Shown: positions 36,001 to 46,900 of the stretch, one piece after another
How the letters are laid out: each line of letters starts with the position of its first letter
Numbering within the stretch: the first letter of the stretch is position 1
Assembly (NCBI GenBank): GCA_002427745.1
Contig: DIYF01000166.1
Span: 1 to 48,162, forward strand
DNA from: Roseivirga sp. UBA6061
GTDB lineage: Bacteria; Bacteroidota; Bacteroidia; Cytophagales; Cyclobacteriaceae
Reading direction: 5' to 3'
DNA length: 48,162 nt
Position numbers and translations under genes: made by a program
Notes under the pieces: model-generated
The model's input: the letters and a program-made list of their open reading frames with translations, nothing else
Database searches by the model: none
Told to the model about the DNA's origin: nothing

Positions 36001-39000
36001 TTTCTGCAAAAGTCATGGTAAGACCGGCATCAGGAAGAATGTCCACTGCATCGTCAGCGGGTGATAAGACCGGGTCAGCCAGCTCAGTATCAATCCGGAT
36101 GGTGTAAACATCCGTCTCGGGGCCCTGATTACCCGCCAAATCTGTCGTTCTGGCTGTTATCATGTATTCCCCGTCACTTAAACCGGTGTAGGCCAGTCCA
36201 AAATGCGCCCACTGTCCACTCAGGTTAGCTTTTACCCCTGTGGCTACCTGTGCCCCATCCAGGAAAATATCCACCAAACCTGATTTTTCAGTGGTACCGA
36301 CAATTACAACATCATTGAAGTTAATCAGTTGTTCGGTCGTACTGGTGCCTCCGTTTTTTGCAACTGAGGTGATCTCAGGAGCTTCCGGAGGTGTGTTATC
36401 AACTGTAACATCAAGCCTGGTCGGGGATCCCTGATTATTAACTTCATCCCGGGCACGGAAGCTAAATTCGTATTCTCCCTCTGCAAGTATTGTCGGGTGA
36501 CTATACGACCAGTTGCCATTTTCATCGGTGGTGGCTACCGTGCTGTAACTATTACCGTCAAAATACTCAATGGTAGAATTCGCTTCGGCCGTTCCGGAAA
36601 AGACCAGCTCCTTATCACTGGTTATACCATCGGTGTCATCTATCCCGGTGTCTTCATCCATGCTGACAGTTGGAGGGTTTGGAGGTGTGAGATCAAAGAT
36701 CAATGTTTTGGGCTCACTTACATCACTCTCGAGGTTATTGTCATCATTCGAAAACGCCTGTGCCGTCAGGATGCGGGTACCATTTCCTATTTCACTTGTA
36801 TTTATTTGAAATCGCCAGGTACCTGTATGATTGATGGTTTCATATACATCCGTTGATCCGAGCCCTTTGATAAATAGTTTGATGAGCGCCCCCTTATCTG
36901 CCGTTCCCCTTAGCAGGAGTATCTGATTTGACACGACTATATCCGAGACGAAATCCAGTCCGACTCCTCCTTCTCTCCCGGTAGGATTAAAAATCAAACT
37001 CATATCCGGCACCATCGGCCTGATCATATAAGTTTCATTCAACTCTGCAGGTGTGAGGTCCACCATTGGAGCGTCATGTAAAAGAGAAAAAACGGTATTG
37101 TTTTCGGGGATTTCCAATTCTGCCGGACCGAAGCCACCATTCACAGTCATCGTAACCGTGAATTCCTTGCTGAATTTTTCACCTGACCCGTTTTCCACCG
37201 CAGTGGCAGGAAAATCTATACTGTTTGTATGTGTTTCGACATTGCCCTCCTTGGTTCGAAAATCTATTCTTCGTGCCGTTACCTCTCTGTCAAAGGTCAG
37301 TTTAAAAGTGATTTTGCTGCCATCTTGTGTAAATAACTCTTCTGTAGGATCACTCCGCTCTACTTTAAGGAGTTTTGGAGTTTTGGAAAGTACATTGATC
37401 ACCAACTGAGTCTCTGAACTTTTTCCATTTTCATCAGTGGCTTTAAGCGTGTACACATATTCCCCCGGCTCACTGGGTGCTGTTCCTGTCAGCTGATAGC
37501 CGGTAGCCGTAGGGTTAATCTTCTCTATTGCATGGTCTTCGAAGTCATTTCCCAATAGCTCTCCGCTACTGTTAACCACCAGGCTATTTATAAGAGAGAA
37601 GCCCGAAACATTTCCGGAATGAGCTCCGGACCCCACAATAGCCGAAACGTTACCATCCACATCAATACGCCTGATCCCCCTGGCGCCTTCTTTTGTTACA
37701 TAAACATTGCCATCCGAATCTCTGGCCAGGGCTCTGGGTTTTTCAAAATGTACTTCCAAGGCGTGCCCCGGAGATGTTCCGGATGTTCCTGAACCAGCAA
37801 AAGTCGATACCTGACCTGTTGTGATATCTACTTTTCTTATCCTATGGTTAAATAAATCGGCTACAAGCAGACTACCATTCTGATCAGAAATAATCTCTCT
37901 GGGTGAGCTGAATTTTGCCGTTTCTGCGTCACCATCTTCAAAGTAAGATCCAAATATTGCCTGTCCCACGCTGGTAGGTCCGCTACCCGCGAGGGTGGTG
38001 ACAATACCATCCTGTGTAACTTTTCTGATTCTTCTGTTTTCTAAATCCGACACATACAGGTTGCCATCATCTCCGAGAGTCATGCCATTTATATATGCGA
38101 ACTTCGCCTCTTCTCTGGTCCCGTCTGCAAAGCCAGAACCTCCTCCTGCCAAGAGTTCGAACTGATTCTGGTCGTTCAGCCTGTAGATATGTTTTAGTCC
38201 GGCTACTATAAGGTTTCCATTCTGATCGAACTCGAGAAATCGTGGACTTATATGTTCTATTGGGCTATAGTCCACATAAACAGAAACATTACCCTCAACA
38301 GTGATTTTCTTAATTGCCTCCTCTCCGCGGTCGATAATGTAAAGATTATCATCAGAGTCCAGGACCAGTCCACTGGGATCGTCTGCTGTACTTGTTCGTC
38401 CTGCGTCATCAGTAGGGTCACTGATTTGTACTAGTCTGGTGACTATATACTGTAATTGGGCCTCATAAGACAGCCAGTCAGGAGCATTTTGAATGATGAG
38501 TTCAAAGTCATCATTCTCCAAATCTGACAGTCCCAGATTATAGTCTATGGCCTCATCTGTATAGACAGTAATTTCATTAACAGAAGTAAACTGAGGTGCC
38601 GAGTTAACACCTGTATAGGTTTCCTCTTCAGCCGGGACGATGTCGTTCAGAACATTACCATCAAGATCTTTAATGTCATGTTGTGCAGAAACATCCAGAT
38701 CCAGCGCTCTGCCTCCAACAACATTTGAAACAGTAATATCATATACATTAGCCGTTGCCCCCTGTACCGCCTGTGTTATGGTTCCTGTGGCTCCACCTGC
38801 CTTTATTTCGAAATAGCTCGCCTCTACAGCCTGTACGTCTTCACTGAATGTGACCCTGAAAACAGCCGTATTTCCGGTTAGCTGTTCTTCCAGAGGGTTA
38901 TGTCGTTTAATCGAAACAATGGCTAGCGGATCAGGACCGGTAAATGTCTCATCAGGTCCGTCAGTAGCTTCCAGCAAGCGGTTTACCTTGTTATCAAAAA

Positions 39001-42000
39001 TATCACTGATCTCATGGTCAGGGTGAAATTCAAGTTCAACCTTGGTATTATCACCGATGCTGCTCACCGTGATATTAAAGGTGGTAGTCGACACTCTTTC
39101 TATCAGGGTAACCTGGCCTGAGTTTTCATTTTTCAGTGTAAAATCAGTGGTCTCAATATCATTCATGGCCTCGTTAAAAATGACCTGAAATACGGCTGTA
39201 GCTGTCGTTAGCTTTTCATTGACCGGGCTTTCACGCTTTATGCTTACCAACTTTGGCAGTATCCCATCGATCACATTGATAATAAACTCCTGGTCTACTG
39301 TAACTTTTCCATCTGATGCTGTCAGCTTTACAGTATGTTCGCCTACCTGTCCGACAGGAGCTCCTATCAACTGGAAGCCTCCCTCACTACTAGTTACTTT
39401 TCTGACCTTGTGATTAAGTTCATCGGCAACCAACAGATCACCTGCACCATCTATGGCAAGTCCTCGCGGACCGTTGAAAGTGGCGACCTCAGACTCACTA
39501 TCGGTGGCCCCGGCTTCTCCTTTTCCTGCCCAGGTAGTCAATAAACCAGTACTACTTATCCTGCGAATAAGGTGACTATCCGATTCTGAAAAGAATATGT
39601 TATCACCGGCATCTATGGTAATACCCAGAGGAGCATCCAACAGTCCTTCTATTCCGTCAGTCTGACCTGTCAGGTCACTACCGGCTACTGTGGAAACTGT
39701 ACCATTGGTGCTGATTTTACGAATTCTGTTATTGCCTGAATCAACCACATAGAGGTTCCCGTTCGAATCGAATTCAATGTCTGTGGGAAGGTTAAAGCCG
39801 GCTGCAGTCGCTTCGCCATCCTGATAACCCGGACTTCCCGAGCCTGCATAAGTACTTACCGTACCGAGATTACTGATCTTACGGATTACATGGTTTTGCT
39901 GATCGGCAACATACAGGTCACTACCCCGGACAGCCATACCCATAGGGGTATTGAACCTGGACTCATATGATCTCCCTTCCATATAACCTGCTGTGCCATC
40001 ACCGGTAAATGTGTCTACCTCTCCCGAGCTACTGATTTCACGGATGATGTGATTGCCCGCATCCGCTATATAAATGGTGCCGTTAGGAGAAATGGCTATT
40101 CCCGATGGCTGGTTGAATTGCGCAAAAACCCCGTTGTCATCTTTAAAACCGGCTATACCATTACCGGCCAATGTACTGACGGAGCTACTGCCTATTTTCC
40201 TAACCATATGATTATCGCGATCAACAACAATCAGGTCGCCATTGAGATCAAACTCAAGATCAAAAGGGTGATTGAAGTCGGCATTTTCCAAACCGCCATT
40301 GTTCTTATCGGCAGTCCCGGAACCAGCTTGCGTCTCAACTTCTGTTTCCGGTTTCTTTTCAAGACTCAGCCAATCGGGCAAGGTAACGGCCTCATATATC
40401 AGAAAACTGTTGTCATCATCTTCGGCAAGCGGGTCATAAAGGTATACCTCTGATTCCTTAACCTCAGTCAGAGGTGTTGATACGAATACGGGCGGGTCGT
40501 TCAGGTTGCCTACTTTGATTTGTACCAGTTGGCTGACCTGATGGCTTCCATCGTCTGCAATGACCTCTATTTCATAGACATTGTTGGTATTGGCATCAGT
40601 GGGGTTTTCGAAATCAGGAGCTTCGAGAAAACTGACTTCCCCGGTCTGCTGATCAATGGTAAACTGACCTTCATCCCGGGTGGTGCCCAGGCTATAAGTG
40701 AGGATAGCGAGATCATCGGCCATTACCGTATGGATGACCCCGGTCACATTTTCGGCCACAATCTCAGCCTTACCGGATGTAAAGACCGGAGGAACGCCAT
40801 CTGGAATCACGATGGTAAAGCTCTGAGTGACAGAAGCCCCAAATCCATCTGCCGCTATCAGTTCTACCGGAATACCTCCTGCTACGTTTTCAGGAGTCCC
40901 TGTCAGTGTCGGGCTGTAAGGTCTGGATTTTTTAAGGCCGGCATCTGTGATGTAAAAGATTCCGTTGTTTGAGGCCGCTATGCGTTCAGGAGCATTCAGA
41001 CTTAGCGATGACATCTCATAATGCGACACCACTCCATCGGGCGTTATTTTTCTGATTCTGCCATTGCCCGTATCAGCTACATAGAGATTACCTCCCTTGT
41101 CAATGGTGATCCCCGTAGGTGCATTAAAGCGGGCATTTTCACCTTTTCCATTTGTCACTCCTTTGGTTCCGTTGCCTGCCAGCGTGGTCACCATTCCCTC
41201 AGGCGTTACTCTTCTGATACTGTGATTACCCTCGTCAACGACATAGAGGTTTCCTGCAGGGTCCATAGTAATGCCAGCCAAAAGCCCAAACCGGGCTTCC
41301 GTTCCTGTACCATCTTTGAATCCGCTGGTGTTACCTGCCAGTGTGGTTACCTGGCCATCGCTCCCTATCTTTCTTACTTTATAAAAACCGGCATCTGTAA
41401 AGAAGAGATCCCCCGTCTGATTGAAGACCAGCCCCATGGCCTTTTTGACAGTCGCTTCGGCCAGATCTCCGTCTACCAGAGTTGAAGGGCCTGAACCGGG
41501 ACCGTCTCCGATGAGCGTAGTGACATTTCCATCTGTATCTACTTTCCTTATTGATCGATTCTCACCATCAGCAACAAACATATTGCCCTCAGGGTCTATA
41601 GCGATATCATCCACTCCTCCAAAGAGAGCCGCAGTACCTGATCCATCTGCAAAGCCTGAAGCTCCTCCCACAAAGTCATCCAGTGTCTCATCCGGCAAAA
41701 CCCGCTTGATACCGGTAAAATCATCACTGACGACTCCCACATAGGCTCCTCCATCTGTAGTGGTGGTTACGCCTGATAAAGTTGACGGTAATTCCGCGAT
41801 TTCGGTATTCAGATAGGGCACCTGAAGCTCCAGCCAGTCGGGAATGGTCACACCGAATATTCCTACAATTTCCCCGTCTATATCGGTAGCTCCGGCTTTG
41901 TAGGTGTACTTTTCGCCTTCGGCAGCCTCAGTGACGGGTGTGGTAACAAAGGTCGGAGCTGTATTAGGCCCCCAATAGGTTTCTTCAACACCTGTCACAT

Positions 42001-43621
42001 TGTATTCCTCTATTTTGAATCCGGCTGAATTCTCAATATCAGTGCTGTTTTCAAGATCTAGGTCCAGTAGTTTTTTCAGGTTAATTCCGGTTACCAGCAC
42101 ATCATATGTTTTGGCATCTACCATGGTAACGGTACTGATTACCCCTTCCGCACCGTCTGCTTTGATGCTGAAATCAGCAGGATCGACATTGATTACCGGT
42201 TCATTAAAAACTACCCTGAAGGTTGCTTCATTGCCTGTTAATTGCTCCTGAGTGGGGGTTTGCCGCAAAATTACTTCCAGAACGGGAGGCGTTTCGTCTG
42301 TTACCACAATTTGAAAGTCCTGGGTAGAGCTATTGCCATCTGAATCCACTACCTCAATTGATACGTCATGAATTCCTGCATTGCCCAACGGATTTCCGGA
42401 AAGCGTACTGCCGGATAGTCTTCTTAGGTTATGCCCTCCGGATTCCGCCACATACAGGTTTTGAAAACTGTCAAACGTTAGTGAATAAGGAGTTTGAAAA
42501 GCGGCCTGTGTACTGATGCCATCTTTATGCTCCCAGGTGCCGTTACCAGCCAGATGTCTCACCCTCTTGCCATCAGGCGATATACGTTTGACCCTCATGT
42601 TCATATCCGTGATATACACATTGTCATCACGGTCAATAGCAATGCCCATAGGCTCCCAGTATTTAATAAACTGCTCAGTACCCTCCAGGTCTTCTGTATC
42701 TCCTATGCCCGCCACGCCTGAAAAGACTTCAATGACTCCATCCTGGTAGACCTTCAAAACCCGGTTCTCTGCCTTGGTGGTGACATAAATATTGTCATTA
42801 GAGTCTACTGCCAGGTACTCAAGTGAGGCAAAGCCCTCCAGTGTTCCGGATTCGAAAACCAATGGCGGGTCCTCTCCTATTCCGGCAAAGGTGGTTACGG
42901 CTCCATCCGGGGTTACCTTTCTTAGATTATGGTTTCCTGAATCAGCTATATAGAGATTGCCTTTGCTGTCAAATACAAGCCCCATGGGCGTATTGAAAGT
43001 GGCAGAAGTACCCAGGTGAAAGTCGAAATCGCCTATGAACTCACGTCCGACAAAGTTGCTCACCACTCCTTCCGGAGTAATCTTTCGTACACGATGACTG
43101 AGTTTACCATCGCTGCCCTTACCCGCTTCGGAAATGTAAATATTGCCGTCAGGCCCCACCGCAATCCCCTGCAGGTCTACAAAGCTGGCTTGCGTACCGG
43201 TACCGTTCTGGTACTTATTCTGACCCGAGCCCGCCAATGTTGTTACATTTCCGCCAGGAGTGATTTTACGAACTACATGATGTCCGGCATCGGCCATGTA
43301 TATATTTCCATGTGCATCGGCCGCTATATGTTTGGGCTCGCGGGAGGAAGGATTGGCCTGGTTTCCTTCAATCTGGTTGATCGTGAGAAAGGTGCTTACG
43401 CGAGGCTGATCATCCGGACCAAACCTAAGCCAGCCAGGTAGTACCTTGGCAATAAACTCAAAACTATCTCCATCTGCATCTTCAGCATCTACCAGATACT
43501 GATAAAGCTCCGTCTCTTTGACTGATGTGACAGGAGTGGATGTGAACAATGGGGCCTGCGAGCGATCTCCTGTAAAGGCAAACAATGGCAGGACAAGCAA
43601 GAAAAGCAATCGGGATTTCAT
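33050..43621 (-). CDS. 3523-aa giant NHL/Ig-like protein with T9SS sorting domain
   Basis: A signal peptide (LFLLVLPLFAFTG) is followed by four NHL-propeller blocks, roughly residues 77-404, 614-897, 1107-1415 and 1715-2040. Each is introduced by a cadherin/Ig-like domain ending in a WL motif (LPGWLRF, IPDWLEL, LPDWLSL, APDWLSY) and separated by Ig-like domains with the pattern LTGNxAxFRVxFxE. From about 2100 to 3240 there is a long series of bacterial Ig-like domains (GTSEANSTVELFIDG, GTAEANSTIEYFDGN; an SbsA-like domain near 2510, VTFSEEV types after it). A cadherin-like domain lies near 3250-3340 (DITLSAGSILENNAIDD), then a choice-of-anchor-like domain. The last 80 residues are a T9SS type A sorting domain (VYPNPASDIITIDL, YHNGIYLVQF). 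Secreted or surface-attached; ligand unknown. Divergent from the HTCS at 43937. Confidence 0.93.
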   Translation of the reverse strand: MKSRLLFLLVLPLFAFTGDRSQAPLFTSTPVTSVKETELYQYLVDAEDADGDSFEFIAKVLPGWLRFGPDDQPRVSTFLTINQIEGNQANPSSREPKHIAADAHGNIYMADAGHHVVRKITPGGNVTTLAGSGQNKYQNGTGTQASFVDLQGIAVGPDGNIYISEAGKGSDGKLSHRVRKITPEGVVSNFVGREFIGDFDFHLGTSATFNTPMGLVFDSKGNLYIADSGNHNLRKVTPDGAVTTFAGIGEDPPLVFESGTLEGFASLEYLAVDSNDNIYVTTKAENRVLKVYQDGVIEVFSGVAGIGDTEDLEGTEQFIKYWEPMGIAIDRDDNVYITDMNMRVKRISPDGKRVRHLAGNGTWEHKDGISTQAAFQTPYSLTFDSFQNLYVAESGGHNLRRLSGSTLSGNPLGNAGIHDVSIEVVDSDGNSSTQDFQIVVTDETPPVLEVILRQTPTQEQLTGNEATFRVVFNEPVINVDPADFSIKADGAEGVISTVTMVDAKTYDVLVTGINLKKLLDLDLENSTDIENSAGFKIEEYNVTGVEETYWGPNTAPTFVTTPVTEAAEGEKYTYKAGATDIDGEIVGIFGVTIPDWLELQVPYLNTEIAELPSTLSGVTTTTDGGAYVGVVSDDFTGIKRVLPDETLDDFVGGASGFADGSGTAALFGGVDDIAIDPEGNMFVADGENRSIRKVDTDGNVTTLIGDGPGSGPSTLVDGDLAEATVKKAMGLVFNQTGDLFFTDAGFYKVRKIGSDGQVTTLAGNTSGFKDGTGTEARFGLLAGITMDPAGNLYVVDEGNHSIRRVTPEGMVTTLAGNGTKGVTNGKGENARFNAPTGITIDKGGNLYVADTGNGRIRKITPDGVVSHYEMSSLSLNAPERIAASNNGIFYITDAGLKKSRPYSPTLTGTPENVAGGIPVELIAADGFGASVTQSFTIVIPDGVPPVFTSGKAEIVAENVTGVIHTVMADDLAILTYSLGTTRDEGQFTIDQQTGEVSFLEAPDFENPTDANTNNVYEIEVIADDGSHQVSQLVQIKVGNLNDPPVFVSTPLTEVKESEVYLYDPLAEDDDNSFLIYEAVTLPDWLSLEKKPETEVETQAGSGTADKNNGGLENADFNHPFDLEFDLNGDLIVVDRDNHMVRKIGSSSVSTLAGNGIAGFKDDNGVFAQFNQPSGIAISPNGTIYIADAGNHIIREISSSGEVDTFTGDGTAGYMEGRSYESRFNTPMGMAVRGSDLYVADQQNHVIRKISNLGTVSTYAGSGSPGYQDGEATAAGFNLPTDIEFDSNGNLYVVDSGNNRIRKISTNGTVSTVAGSDLTGQTDGIEGLLDAPLGITIDAGDNIFFSESDSHLIRRISSTGLLTTWAGKGEAGATDSESEVATFNGPRGLAIDGAGDLLVADELNHKVRKVTSSEGGFQLIGAPVGQVGEHTVKLTASDGKVTVDQEFIINVIDGILPKLVSIKRESPVNEKLTTATAVFQVIFNEAMNDIETTDFTLKNENSGQVTLIERVSTTTFNITVSSIGDNTKVELEFHPDHEISDIFDNKVNRLLEATDGPDETFTGPDPLAIVSIKRHNPLEEQLTGNTAVFRVTFSEDVQAVEASYFEIKAGGATGTITQAVQGATANVYDITVSNVVGGRALDLDVSAQHDIKDLDGNVLNDIVPAEEETYTGVNSAPQFTSVNEITVYTDEAIDYNLGLSDLENDDFELIIQNAPDWLSYEAQLQYIVTRLVQISDPTDDAGRTSTADDPSGLVLDSDDNLYIIDRGEEAIKKITVEGNVSVYVDYSPIEHISPRFLEFDQNGNLIVAGLKHIYRLNDQNQFELLAGGGSGFADGTREEAKFAYINGMTLGDDGNLYVSDLENRRIRKVTQDGIVTTLAGSGPTSVGQAIFGSYFEDGDAETAKFSSPREIISDQNGSLLVADLFNHRIRKVDITTGQVSTFAGSGTSGTSPGHALEVHFEKPRALARDSDGNVYVTKEGARGIRRIDVDGNVSAIVGSGAHSGNVSGFSLINSLVVNSSGELLGNDFEDHAIEKINPTATGYQLTGTAPSEPGEYVYTLKATDENGKSSETQLVINVLSKTPKLLKVERSDPTEELFTQDGSKITFKLTFDREVTARRIDFRTKEGNVETHTNSIDFPATAVENGSGEKFSKEFTVTMTVNGGFGPAELEIPENNTVFSLLHDAPMVDLTPAELNETYMIRPMVPDMSLIFNPTGREGGVGLDFVSDIVVSNQILLLRGTADKGALIKLFIKGLGSTDVYETINHTGTWRFQINTSEIGNGTRILTAQAFSNDDNNLESDVSEPKTLIFDLTPPNPPTVSMDEDTGIDDTDGITSDKELVFSGTAEANSTIEYFDGNSYSTVATTDENGNWSYSHPTILAEGEYEFSFRARDEVNNQGSPTRLDVTVDNTPPEAPEITSVAKNGGTSTTEQLINFNDVVIVGTTEKSGLVDIFLDGAQVATGVKANLSGQWAHFGLAYTGLSDGEYMITARTTDLAGNQGPETDVYTIRIDTELADPVLSPADDAVDILPDAGLTMTFAENLTLGSGNIIIRQTSDDSILETIDVNSTQVSLSGAAVTIDPDNFLPPDTEFYVTIDAGAFEDAAGNAYTGISNNTDWTFTTVAASVVDAVEVPADGTYGVGDVLEFTVNFSIPVTITGTPGIPVTVGSTLRNATLTGAVTNSSSATFSYTIVEGEVDGDGIMPGMTIDLNGGSIQDADNVDAVLTLNGVGPTTAVLVEAVRPGIVISTTDGDPTSGAFIATFDFDEPVTGFESGDISVGNGSVSGLSGSGALYTATITPALDGTVTVDVAAAAVQDLAGNDNTAASQLSIENDETAPTVSIMSLANDPINGAFEVTITFSEVVTGLDLSDFILANGTASNLTGSGTLYTATITPTTDGVITIDLDGGAMDAAGNNNTAAAQFSILADLTAPVAPLITDISDDSGSDNTDQITNDNTVLFNGTSEANSTVELFIDGASAGTTTADGSGNWTFDHSATVLPDGDYSITAIATDAATNASNLSTVLTLTIDTVTPVVPLLTAISDDTGISNTDIITNDTRLVFFGTAEPFASIAMGSGPFTLLTTTADANGDWVGDATFRAFTSSISLFITATDAAGNVSSGNNTVLIGIDTIEPVVQSIVRANPNPTTASSVDFTVTFSEEVYGLSTGNFSLDFTDTQQADVAAVSAASGTSITVTVNNITGSGTFGLNLSDLTGVMDVAGNPLGGTFTGEVYNTNFFPTDITLSAGSILENNAIDDVVAMLSTTDADAGDSHTYSLIAGVGNTDNASFSIVGDELRAAEEFDLETKSSYDIRIQTDDGRGGTFQEAFTITIDNVPEADLRITGDGNLPTTPINITTYFDITIHNDGDATLVVNSILYPAAFGGPVSGITVAPASSEVVTMTFTPPAAQMYTGDIIINTNGGTGTLAISADGDVITSIDNGLLKAEAISVYPNPASDIITIDLSGYHGRALDIQLYDMSGTKAFGISNYQDASLKLDVSRYHNGIYLVQFTDGKSTVQKKIMIRK

Positions 43622-43936
43622 AACACACGTTTAGGTTCGTACGGGCCCTGTGACCCACAGGACAGGGGGCAGGTCATACGATTTGATCTCATTTGATGGT
43701 CTGCTGACACCATCTGCTTGAAGAGGTAATTGAAGGTAGGACACCCGGGAGGACACAACCTCAGCGCGGTGCTTCAAAAAATGGACATGCTACCATAAAA
43801 AAATGGACAACACTTTATTAAAAAATTGATTAACAGATAGTTATATAAAATATCAATATTTAACATATCCCTTCCTGTTACGCTTTATCTTTTCGATTTT
43901 GTAGCATTGTAAGGATTAAGCCAGCTGTCCGTTTTT
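43622..43936. promoter_or_regulatory. Divergent regulatory region of giant NHL gene and second HTCS
   Basis: This 315-bp gap holds AAAAAATGGACA at 43776-43787 and again at 43798-43809, 22 bp apart. The second copy is within CCATAAAAAAATGGACA, matching CCATAAAAAACGGACA at 4163 in the other HTCS unit. Two close copies about two helical turns apart suit a dimeric AraC-type binder. A short hairpin (CCTGT-GACCC-ACAGG) lies in the probable leader of the giant mRNA near 43650. No perfect promoter is visible. Confidence 0.5.
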
Positions 43937-46900
43937 ATGGTCACACCTCTTTTAAAGCGTTTGGGTTCATTAATTTTCACCGGTGTCTTTATGATCATCA
44001 GCACTGTATTGTGGGGACAGGATTACGGTTTTAAGATCAGATCCATTGGCGTAGAAGATGGTCTCACAAGCCGGAATATTAATAGCTTTTTTCAAGACCG
44101 AAGCGGATTGATCTGGATGGGGAGCGACTTCGGACTCAACCGGTACGATGGACACGAGATCAGTACGTTTACCCGTGAAAAAGGTCAGCTGGTGTCCAAC
44201 TGCGTGAGGTGGTATGCCGAAGATGGTTCAGGGAAGCTTTGGTTGCTTGGCAGGGATCCAAATCTGGGAAATCAATCGGCTTTACAGATTTTCGATCCGC
44301 TGACAGGCAGGGCCATTCCTGTTTCATCTTACTTCAACGATCAGCTTCCTTTCAGACCAACGACCGTTCAGGAAATCTCTTCTTTCAGTGGCTCAGAAAA
44401 TCTATGGATTGCTACTGACGAGGGGCTCTTTGTCTATAATGCTTCCGAGTCGGCTCTTCCCAGGTTGGTATTGCAAAAGAAGCTGCAGGCAGATGATCTG
44501 GAAGCCTGTGCCAGAGGTGTATGGCTGAGTGAACGGGGGAAGCTCAGCCTGTTCAACCCCGATGGCCAACTCATTCAGGAGATCGATACAGACCCGGGCT
44601 ATGAAACTTACTTCTATGGTCTGGACCGGTTTGATAATGTCTACTATCGTAAATTCCTCACGGGAAAAAGAGTCAATAACGTTACAGTGGCCGTGATTAT
44701 GTCTGCGAACAGGCCTTTCGGTAATTCAGACGAATCTTTCTGGCTTGAAAAGAGGTTTATCGGCCTTGACCCTGTAAGGGGACACATCTGGTATGATGAT
44801 GAAGACAAGAATACCTACATCTACAATGAGAGCCTCAAGGAGGTACATCGCTTCAGGAGAGATAACAGTTTCTTCTCTTACCCCAGGTACGTTTATTTTG
44901 ATCGTTTCGGCAACGGTTGGGCCAATCGGAATGGCAGGGTAAATATCATAGGCCTGCAACAGTCGAAATTCACCAACTATCTGACGGATGTCAACACTTT
45001 TGGAACCAATGGCTATGGTGCCCGCGGACTTTATGTTGATGACAACAACTATCTGTATACCAATGGACTCGGTAGTTCATACAGAATCAACCTTTATACC
45101 GGTGAACGGGAGGAGTTCGGACCGGGCCCTGGCTTTTATGATGCTGCCAACTGGGGAGATCAGGTTAAGGGAAAAAGGCTCTCATTACTGGGAGATGCCC
45201 ATAACCTGTGGTATACTGATGAAGGTAATCGCATAACCCGACTTAACCTCTTTACAGGTGAAGGCCGGGACTTCACATATAGCCAGGAAGAAAAAGCACT
45301 GAACGAAGCCGACCCTGCAAAAGCATCCCTCCTGATACACTGGTCGGGCTTTATTGACAGCAAGGGTCGTCTGTGGCTTGGTAAAGATGAGGGCCTGTCT
45401 TATCTGGATGCCGGGGACAGTACGGTGAAACGATATTCGGGCTATGAGGATTTTCCCGAGTTGAAGAAATCACAGGTAGTTGCTTTCCATGAAACGGATC
45501 GCACGATTTGGATAGCCTCGCAGACCGGTTTATATAAAATGAACCAGGATTATGAAATTGTCCAGCGTTACCATCGTGACGGAGCACAGGGATCAGTAAT
45601 TCCCCATAACTCCATTGCTCATATCCATGCGGTCAGCGACAGTATTCTCTGGCTGGCAAGTAAAGGAGGAGGTATTATCAGGCTCAACACAAATCAGGGC
45701 TCCTACCAACAATTCACAGAACGGGATGGTCTGTCTGACAATACTACCTATGCCATCTATGCCGATCATCTGGGACGATTCTGGATTCCTACCAATAAGG
45801 GAATCATGCAGGTAGATACGACCAACTTCTCCATCACCACCTATCTCAGAGGAGATGGCCTTGTTCAGGAAGAATTCAACACCACCTCTCATTTTCAGTC
45901 AAAAGACGGACGACTTTTTTTCGGGCACCTGAATGGTGTTACGGCTTTTGATCCCAGGGATTTTAAAAGACCGGAGAATATAAACGCCAATTTGCTGGTT
46001 ACCCGTTTTGAAAAACAGTCACGTCAGACGGGTCTCTATACCAACAGCCTTTCTCAATTCAATCTGGAGCAGGGCATTTCACTTGAACCCAATACAGTAG
46101 GTTTCACGATAGGCTATAGCATGTTGAACTACTCAGACCCTGAGTCAAACAGATATTCCTATAAGATTGATGGTATTGACCAGGAGTGGAACTATATTAA
46201 CGAGCCTTTTGTGCGCATTAATGCTCTGCCCTATGGCCAACATTCGCTGATGTTACGCGGGCAGGCCTCTCAGGGATTATGGTCCGAGGTGGTTTCAATA
46301 CCCATTAGCGTATTACGTCCTTTTTATCTCACCCCCTCCTTCATCGTAACTCTGCTCATTGCTCTGGCAGGAATTACTTTCCTCCTGATCAAAATGCGGG
46401 AAAGGTCACTGCTGGCCAGACAGCTCTTTCTGGAGCAGGAGATTGACAAGCGTACCCTTACGATTCAGGAACAGGCCAATGAACTAAAAGAGCTTGACGG
46501 GCTCAAATCAAAGTTCTTTGCCAATGTATCTCATGAGCTAAGAACCCCTTTGAGCCTGGTAGTTGCTCCTATTCGCAACCTGATCAAAAACCCGAGTATC
46601 AATGAGCAAGGCAAGAGGGACCTGTTCCGTGTAAAGAAAAACAGCGAGCTGATTGAGAAACTGGTGGAGGAAATACTGGATCTTGCCAAGCTGGAAAACA
46701 AGAAGGTCTCTCCTCACTATAAAGCGATTCGTCCCAACCGGTTCTTTTCGAGGCTGCACAATAACTTTGAGTCTAAAGCCCAATCTGAAGGTATTCAGTT
46801 CCTTTTTACCTTTAAGGGAGAGGATGCAGGATTTGCTCTGGATGTGGACATGACAGAAAGAATTCTCAATAACCTGCTTTCCAACGCTTTCAAATTCACT

